NCBI GenBank assembly: GCA_017540385.1
Contig: JAFYBD010000071.1
Coordinates: 1 to 7,259 of the forward strand
DNA: 7,259 bases
From: Lentisphaeria bacterium
GTDB lineage: Bacteria > Verrucomicrobiota > Lentisphaeria > Victivallales > UBA1829
Direction: 5' to 3'
Below the pieces are notes generated by a model, which did not search any database, was not told the DNA's origin, and worked only from the letters and a program-made list of their open reading frames with translations. This document shows, piece by piece, positions 7,096-7,259 of this stretch. How positions within the stretch are numbered: position 1 is the first letter of the stretch; every line of letters begins with the position of its first letter. Made by a program: the position numbers and the translations under genes.

Positions 7096-7259
7096 TCAGA
7101 CCGCGGCGTCGTCCTGTTTTGCGGGTTCCTCGGTCGGGGCGGTGGCTTCCGCGGGCTTTTTCGCGCGGAGGAGGATGAATCCGCCGACGAATGCCGTGAA
7201 GGGCGCGACGAGCACGAGTCCGAAGCTGCCGACGAGCGTCTTCACCGCTTCGGAGGCGA
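7096..7259 (-). CDS. C-terminal end of a membrane protein, probably YibE/F family, 5' end outside window
   Basis: Only the last 53 residues are present, translated by hand. The segment SEAVKTLVGSFGLVLVAPFTAF (2-23) continues into a hydrophobic helix (GGFILL, 25-30) and an Arg/Lys stop. A polar tail rich in Ala, Pro, Glu and Lys follows and ends at 7096. YibE/F family multi-pass membrane proteins typically end with a similar xxxVRTLVGSIGLVLAVPLT segment just before the C-terminus, which is why I propose the family. The fragment is too short for certainty, and another multi-pass transporter is possible. The function of YibE/F proteins is not well established. It lies 199 bases upstream of cimA, behind weak terminator-like hairpins, so it is probably a separate transcription unit. 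Confidence 0.6.
   Translation of the reverse strand, partial: ASEAVKTLVGSFGLVLVAPFTAFVGGFILLRAKKPAEATAPTEEPAKQDDAAV

Overview
All genes in this window lie on the minus strand, so transcription runs from high to low coordinates. The coding DNA is GC-rich, with many G/C third positions. The two main intergenic gaps are AT-rich and full of A/T tracts. Gene content (division and cell wall cluster start, ruvA, birA, citramalate synthase) is chromosomal housekeeping of a bacterium with a peptidoglycan wall. No clear taxonomic marker is present. A Lentisphaerota/PVC-type gut or environmental bacterium is my guess from overall protein flavour only.

Layout in transcription order: (1) 7096-7259, the last 53 residues of a membrane protein resembling the C-terminus of YibE/F family proteins. 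(2) 6897-7095, an AT-rich gap with hairpins and a candidate promoter. (3) A tight four-gene block: cimA (citramalate synthase), a small exported or membrane protein of unknown function, a DUF721/DciA-like protein, and birA (biotin ligase without a DNA-binding domain). Two of its junctions are 4-base ATGA overlaps. (4) ruvA (Holliday junction protein), with its own candidate promoter at the end of birA and a convincing intrinsic terminator after its stop. (5) 2639-3042, a roughly 400-base non-coding region. (6) The start of the dcw cluster: mraZ, rsmH, ftsL, ftsI (cut by the window edge).

The dcw genes work together. MraZ is the cluster's transcriptional regulator, RsmH methylates 16S rRNA, and FtsL and FtsI belong to the septal peptidoglycan synthesis complex. 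The most informative non-coding signal is directly upstream of mraZ: five AGGGN-like boxes at an exact 10-base period, ending at the start codon. This matches the known architecture of MraZ operators. It is preceded by a run of A-tracts with a similar helical period, which suggests a curved promoter or leader region. I see no mobile element, CRISPR array, tRNA or rRNA, and no convincing new multi-gene system. The most novel material is the regulatory region of mraZ and the uncharacterised small protein coupled to cimA.
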